From positions 19,092,524 through 19,156,523 of the forward strand of contig NW_019211459.1 in assembly GCF_002443255.2 (NCBI RefSeq): a DNA stretch of 64,000 bases, read 5' to 3'. The notes beneath the pieces are model-generated. The model saw only the letters and a program-made list of their open reading frames with translations, was not told the origin of the DNA and ran no database searches. The first letter of the stretch is position 1, and each line of letters starts with the position of its first letter. Shown piece after piece: positions 59,094-64,000 of the stretch. Origin of the DNA: Varroa destructor. Taxonomy: Eukaryota > Arthropoda > Arachnida > Mesostigmata > Varroidae. The position numbers were made by a program, and so were the translations under genes.

Positions 59094-60405
59094 GATTTGT
59101 CACGCTTCGGATTAAGTAACTGTAGCGCGCACCAGTCTTGCCAAGAGGATCAACTGACTTAACTGTAGTCAATACTGGCTGAAAACGATTACTAACTTTT
59201 CGTAATGGTGAGCGACTGTGTTATCACATTTAGTCTCTCAATCTGTCAGAGGCGGCAGCGAAGTCCAACATCTCATCCGAGATAAGAAAGTCAAAGTGTG
59301 TGCGATGCTTCCACCTGCGGTGGTCTTGTTGACTGCGCCGAATCAGCGAATCGAACCACTACACTGCTCGCTCTAACTGTCACAGTGCCTACTCAGCCGC
59401 TCAGGCGCAGAGATGGAATTCGAGCTGTGACTTGAGCTGGTGGAGGCGCCGGCCGATCTGACTTTCAGGCCGCTCTCGGGCCTCAAAGTATCGTCGGATG
59501 TGCGTCCGTAAGGGGAAGTCGCAAGCAGGAGAGGGCAAGGCCCGTCTCTATGACTACCGTCTCTCCCCCTAGGATCGTCAACCCTCAACGACGCGGGGCT
59601 CCCTCACTCAGGAGGGTTTACCTATCCCAGCCCCGAGCTCGCTCCTTCTCTTACTTTGACCCACTCTTTTCCGGGAGCGCTTACCTTCACTCTCACCGCT
59701 GTGCCGGGTTGCACCAACTAAAGAGAAGTGGGCCGCATGCAACTAGCAAGTCGTCGACCATCCACTACCTTCATTGGTCTTGTGCTCCACAATTTCACCC
59801 CTGATTCCCCTTCGACAGTTGGTCCCATTAGCCGATGGCACGCTAAACTCAGTGCCTTCCTTAGCTGGATAGCATCGAACAGTCGCGCGATGAGTACTGG
59901 AAGAAAACAGGCTGAGCTATCTGCACGTACAAAGTAGCGCCAGTAGAAATAACATAGGTAGTAGTAGCAGGAGCTTACTATCAGAACAACCAAAAAGCTG
60001 AGCAGGACCTGAAGTTGGCTGCTCGAATCGGGGATATGGGTGACGCTATCTGTCGACGTTGGCTATATACAACGGGGCTGTAGGGTGCTGGAAGGAATAC
60101 CGTGGCGGACGGTTAGCGCACGGGCAAGGCTAATTATTCGCTACTGACTGAATGTGTGTCGCGTTGCACGTTCGTCTGAGTGACGACGATATGGTAGACC
60201 GAAACGATAACGACAAATAGCAAATGGAAAATAGCTTGCTGAAGGAGAAATCGAAAAAGATAGTTAGAGGGAGGAGAGCACACGAAGACATAGAACAGCT
60301 TAAATACATTCCGCTTGACTCCCGAAGCGTCTTCTGTTGCTGCCTTTAGTTACCGCGCGCGCCCGCGAATCACCTTTCAGATGCACTGTGCTCTCTCTCG
60401 CGGCT

Positions 60406-60426
60406 GTAGTAGTAGCAGTAGTAGTG
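60406..60426 (+). repeat. Imperfect GTA/GCA triplet repeat
   Basis: Alternating GTA and GCA-type triplets read directly, in spacer. Confidence 0.7.
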
Positions 60427-60465
60427 CTTAAAAAGAAGAGACTGACCGATGCCTAGCATAGGAAG

Positions 60466-61317
60466 CTAAACGGAGACTTGTAGAAAAACAGTAGGATAAG
60501 GACAGCGTAAAAGAAATAACGACAGAACTAAGTAGCCAATGTAACGAGGCACCATTGGCAGAACACTGGACGAGGACCGATGCCGCTTGACTCTTTGGTC
60601 AGTCGGTTGTTTAGCAAGAGGTACGACGAGACAAATGTTATGTTTTTTTACAAAGGGGAAAGGATGCCTCTTTCGTTGAAGGACCTGCTTTGCGCGCTGA
60701 TAACTCGATTTCCATCGGATGAGCTCTTTTTCTTTTTCGACAAGGGAGACGGCAGCAACGACGGGAGCAGTCGTGGGCTCGAAGCGAGTAGGGCTCTGTA
60801 AGAGTACGGGGATTTGGATGAAGAAAGCCGCTGCTAAAGCCAATAGCCAGCCGGAACTAGAGCCAGGAGGAATTCTCTGGCCGAACTTTCGGGCGATCCA
60901 ACTTGTTTTGGCTGGTCGGCGGTCAAGGACCAGCTTTTTCTTTGTAAAAGCACTAGGCAGTAGCAGCAGGAAGGCAAGCGATTTCGACCATGATGACGAA
61001 AACAAGGAATGAGGAATCGACGAACGGACAAACGAACTGCTGGGGGCGTATTCGCGTACGCCGTTCTCTGTTCGTCCCACTCTTTCTGCTTCGGCCGTAC
61101 GCACGTTCAAGGAGTTACGAATTTTCAACAAGATCGCCTGTTTGGCAATCCAACTCCTACCTGCCTGACTCGGTGCTTTGCCTACTCCTCCTTTTCCTCT
61201 GCGATCGCTTTCTTTTTCCCCCACTTTAGTTGTCTCTCGTTCCCCAGTAGCGCTTTCACTACTCGGCAGTATCTGTTTGCTTTCCGTATGCCTTTGAACG
61301 GACACGACTATGAGCAA
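60466..61317 (-). CDS. Longest open frame (283 codons), lacks an ATG, doubtful
   Basis: The frame opens with TTG, not ATG, and the only clear internal Met is near the carboxyl end. The first third is Glu/Lys/Arg-rich (SATGERETTKVGEKESDRRG), the middle Ser- and Leu-rich with a hydrophobic patch (WLLALAAAFFIQIPVLL), the end basic. No domain recognised. Plus frames of 97, 79 and 106 codons are open opposite. It is longer than uniform random DNA would readily give, so it could contain an exon, but without a start or strong splice sites I doubt it. Confidence 0.12.
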   Translation of the reverse strand: MLIVVSVQRHTESKQILPSSESATGERETTKVGEKESDRRGKGGVGKAPSQAGRSWIAKQAILLKIRNSLNVRTAEAERVGRTENGVREYAPSSSFVRSSIPHSLFSSSWSKSLAFLLLLPSAFTKKKLVLDRRPAKTSWIARKFGQRIPPGSSSGWLLALAAAFFIQIPVLLQSPTRFEPTTAPVVAAVSLVEKEKELIRWKSSYQRAKQVLQRKRHPFPFVKKHNICLVVPLAKQPTDQRVKRHRSSSSVLPMVPRYIGYLVLSLFLLRCPYPTVFLQVSV

Positions 61318-61813
61318 GCATTAGCGTGAGAGTGAATGGTGTCTTTCTCTGTCGAATAAAACTCCGCGCGTGAGTTCTCCCCTCCAGAGTTCCCGTCTTG
61401 CAGAAATAATATGGACGAGGCTGAACGAATCAAACTAAGGACGTCGTGAGTAACGGCACTCTGGAGGTGTGCGGCATCTATGAGCGTACGCGCCTCCTTG
61501 CCTACCTTTACTCTATCTCTTACCTTGAAACCCCCTGCTCCTAGAGCCTTATCTTCCGTTCGCGCGTTCATCTTATCCGTGCAGAAGCCTGCACATGCAG
61601 CTGTACGCGGCGGCGTCGCGTCATTCAATGTTATTCCACTTTGTTGTTGTTGCTGTCGTCTTCTTGCCTTCCTTCTTCTTCTGTCTTCAACTTCTCCATT
61701 CTCGTGCTTGCACGCAGCGATGTTCGGCGCTGTCGCTTCTTTTCACATTGAGGCTATTTCCCCACTTTTATTCCCGTCAGGAACAGCATCAGCAGCAGCA
61801 GTAGTAGTAGGAA

Positions 61814-61828
61814 GCGCGCGCGCGCGCG
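61814..61828. repeat. (GC)n dinucleotide repeat after CAG/TAG triplets
   Basis: Alternating GC for 15 bases, just after a CAGCAGCAG and TAGTAGTAG stretch (about 61786-61809). Alternating GC can adopt Z-DNA. Confidence 0.85.
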
Positions 61829-61920
61829 TCTCCTAAAGAACTGCGTCCGTTCCTCACTTTTACTCGAGGGCATGTCCTTCCTCCTTTAAGCTTCATTCAT
61901 TCATTCCCCTCTTTTCCAGG

Positions 61921-61960
61921 TTTCTACCCGTAGCTTTTAGTTTCTACCCATAGCTTTTAG
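61921..61960 (+). repeat. 20-base tandem duplication
   Basis: TTTCTACCCGTAGCTTTTAG is followed immediately by the same 20 bases with one G-to-A change. A recent small duplication. Confidence 0.9.
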
Positions 61961-62290
61961 TGCCTTTCTCGGCTGTTGTCCGAGATGGTGGGTTGTTGTA
62001 CGCTCGTCTAGAGGGAGAAAGGGGTCAAGACGCGCGTGTAGCACGACGTCGTGCACTATCCTGCCGCGGCCATTGGCTCCAACGCCGTCTGCCTAAACTT
62101 TACTTCGTAACTGACGAGAACACGGCGGGGCGCCGCAGTCGCTTTATAACTTCAGCCTTTCAACGAAAGATAAAAACAGACACAAAAGAGGAGCTTGCTC
62201 AGATAGAAACAAACGAACGGTCGCGAAAGAAAGCACGAATGAGGAGCTCCTCACAGAATACAACGCTCTAGAATTAAACGCGACTTGAAC

Positions 62291-64000
62291 ATCTCGCATT
62301 TGATCGTGGAGAAAAAAAATCGTAATTAAATTGCTATATTTTCACTTTGTTTTTGTTGTTTCTTTGCTTTTGAAATATTTTTTGAAAAACCGAGTATCCA
62401 GTCTGAGGAAAAAAGTTGTACACAATATGCAGATACAACGGTGGTAATGAATAATAGAATGGATTCAGTATCTGATATATATGCATATGCATTACGGCAA
62501 ATTAGGGACCGTTGCTCCGCAGTTACAGCCACGATGCTCGAATAGTGCCAATATAACTTTGTAGGGGCTTTTTTTTTTATTTACAGGAAATATTCTATTT
62601 TTATAGGATATAACTATAGCTGTTAGTAAATTAACTGTACAGGAAGCTATCTATTATAAATAGGATTCATCTTGGTTATTTGAATAAATGATTAGGCAAC
62701 ATCCGTCGCTCCGATAGTGCCTTGCCCGATCGATAATTTTTTTCCTTGTTTACTGCTTAGGACATAACAATGATCTACAAAAGCAAGGCCCTGCATAGAG
62801 GTTAACTTACGTCGGATTGCACCAAATATCGGGAGAAGGTTCGAGACCGATACGACCGAGTCGAAAAATGTAACCTTCTAAATACGTACAAAGTTTATTT
62901 TACGTAATACTGCAACCTCTGGAACACTTTTGTGACTTTTTAACCTGGCAATGCTGAACAGCTTTAATGTTTGGTGACGATTTAACAAAGTCTGAGTCAT
63001 AGGAATCCTACTTCTTCATGGTATACAAAGCTTTGCAAATATTATATAAAAATGTCTTTCGCCTTTTAAAGCCCGTCGTTTTTGTAAACAACGAATCACA
63101 AAACGTATCAGAATCACCAAAGGCTAATAAAAAATATGACGATAAACTTGTTTTATAATTTGTTATGCGTTAGGCCGAAAATTAGGGGCCGAGGTGAAAA
63201 ATCTGTTGCAAATTGTAGTTTGCGATCCCCCTTTAACGTATCACGGTGTAAGTAAATTTAGTGTTGGCCGCCCTACATAGCCTCTCACACCGGTCGTATA
63301 TGTATAATCAGAACTAGAGGTAAACTATCGTCTTTGTTCTGCTACTTAGCTGATCTCAGTATGAGTCTGCCCAAAGTCTGGATGCACATGTTAATTCAGA
63401 TTAAGGACTGTGCAGCTCAGATGGGACGCTCGTCAGCTAAAACAGCGCTCATGACCTTTTTTCCGATCCTCCTACAAGAATGGTAGGCGTAGGCTTAGCC
63501 ACTGGTCTGCAGGTAAACGAAGTGTCAAACGAACTAATCATAGTAAACACGTGCAGGGCCTTCATTACAGTCTAGACACTGTGAAATCCACCTAAACGAA
63601 GTCGTATACGTATGAACATATTGCGTTAGGGCTGTTAGACTTAGCGAAATTGTGAAGGACTATTCCTCTACATCGCGACTCTGGCAGCTTGACTTCAAAA
63701 CAGATGCTTGAAAAAACAAGTCCGGACCGGGCCCGTGAGCTTTACAACCTTGTCAAAACGATCCAATTGTGACACGAAATTTAGCAATATTTGACGTCAA
63801 AGAATTATCAAATAGGAAATGCAGTAATTAAGTCGTAAAATGATCAAGGCTTTTGGGGCGCCGATAACATAAACGTTTACTAGCAGAACACAGATGCTCA
63901 AGGTCCAGTAAATCTATTTCTAGTAAATTCCCAACAGCGAAAACATTGTTGTAATAACGTCGCTGGACAAGCGTCGTTAAATTTTTTTGCATTCAAGGTT
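62291..64000. other. AT-rich block to window end
   Basis: Stop-rich in all frames. One 68-codon minus frame at 62326-62532, unrecognised. No splice pair, repeat or RNA gene seen. Confidence 0.5.

Larger units (their letters stand above)
58561..62290. other. GC-richer block with the longest open frames
   Basis: Contains the G10 run at 58608, the minus candidate at 58692-59093, the 283-codon minus frame at 60466-61317, triplet and GC microsatellites and a 20-base tandem duplication. Frames are open on both strands through most of the block. Confidence 0.4.

Noticed and set aside
59335..59420. Minus-strand tRNA suggested by GTGGTTCGATTCGC
   Set aside because: The acceptor-stem ends do not pair, and the A-box match is poor.
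1..64000. CRISPR array, prophage, operon or telomeric TTAGG array
   Set aside because: No regularly spaced repeats, no close-packed genes with ribosome-binding sites and no TTAGG tandem runs anywhere in the window.

Overview
This window looks like eukaryotic, most likely animal, genomic DNA with little coding sequence. There are no close-packed genes, ribosome-binding sites or operons. There are GT-AG splice-signal look-alikes with polypyrimidine tracts and TNCTAAC-type branch points, many simple repeats (CAG/CTG, CAA, TA, poly-G, poly-A) and an alternation of GC-richer and AT-richer blocks. An arthropod genome with long introns fits that texture, but this is an impression: no sequence here identifies the species. 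I recognised no conserved protein family, rRNA, convincing tRNA, CRISPR array or intact transposable element.

Layout. GC-richer, triplet-rich blocks lie at about 2.6-3.4, 4.2-8.6, 9.5-11.5, 14.3-16.5, 28.7-33.0, 34.3-36.5, 38.8-40.2, 45.4-48.4, 50.0-53.5, 55.0-56.5 and 58.6-62.3 kb. Between them lie AT-rich blocks in which nearly every frame is closed by frequent stops, which read like intron or intergenic DNA. The longest open frames (283, 237 and 221 codons) sit in the GC-richer blocks. The longest lacks an ATG over nearly its whole length, none resembles a family I know, and most have an open frame opposite.

Candidate genes. Pairing acceptors and donors by eye gave two phase-consistent exon chains. 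The minus-strand chain runs from 48542 down to 30654, with every junction in phase 0, and starts with ATG just inside its first exon. The plus-strand chain runs from 16726 to 41233, with every junction in phase 1, and contains a 63-nt exon (37196-37258) flanked by a near-perfect donor, a good acceptor and a TGCTAAC branch-point match. They overlap on opposite strands, so one or both may be chance or non-coding. Other single candidates are a 342-nt symmetric-phase open exon at 58721-59062 (minus), an ATG exon behind a TATA box at 53360-53489 (plus), a possible type II membrane protein at 10923-11372 (minus), and a well-spliced exon without any open frame at 42786-42874 (plus), which would suit a non-coding RNA. 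All gene calls are hypotheses from sequence reading alone and carry low confidence.
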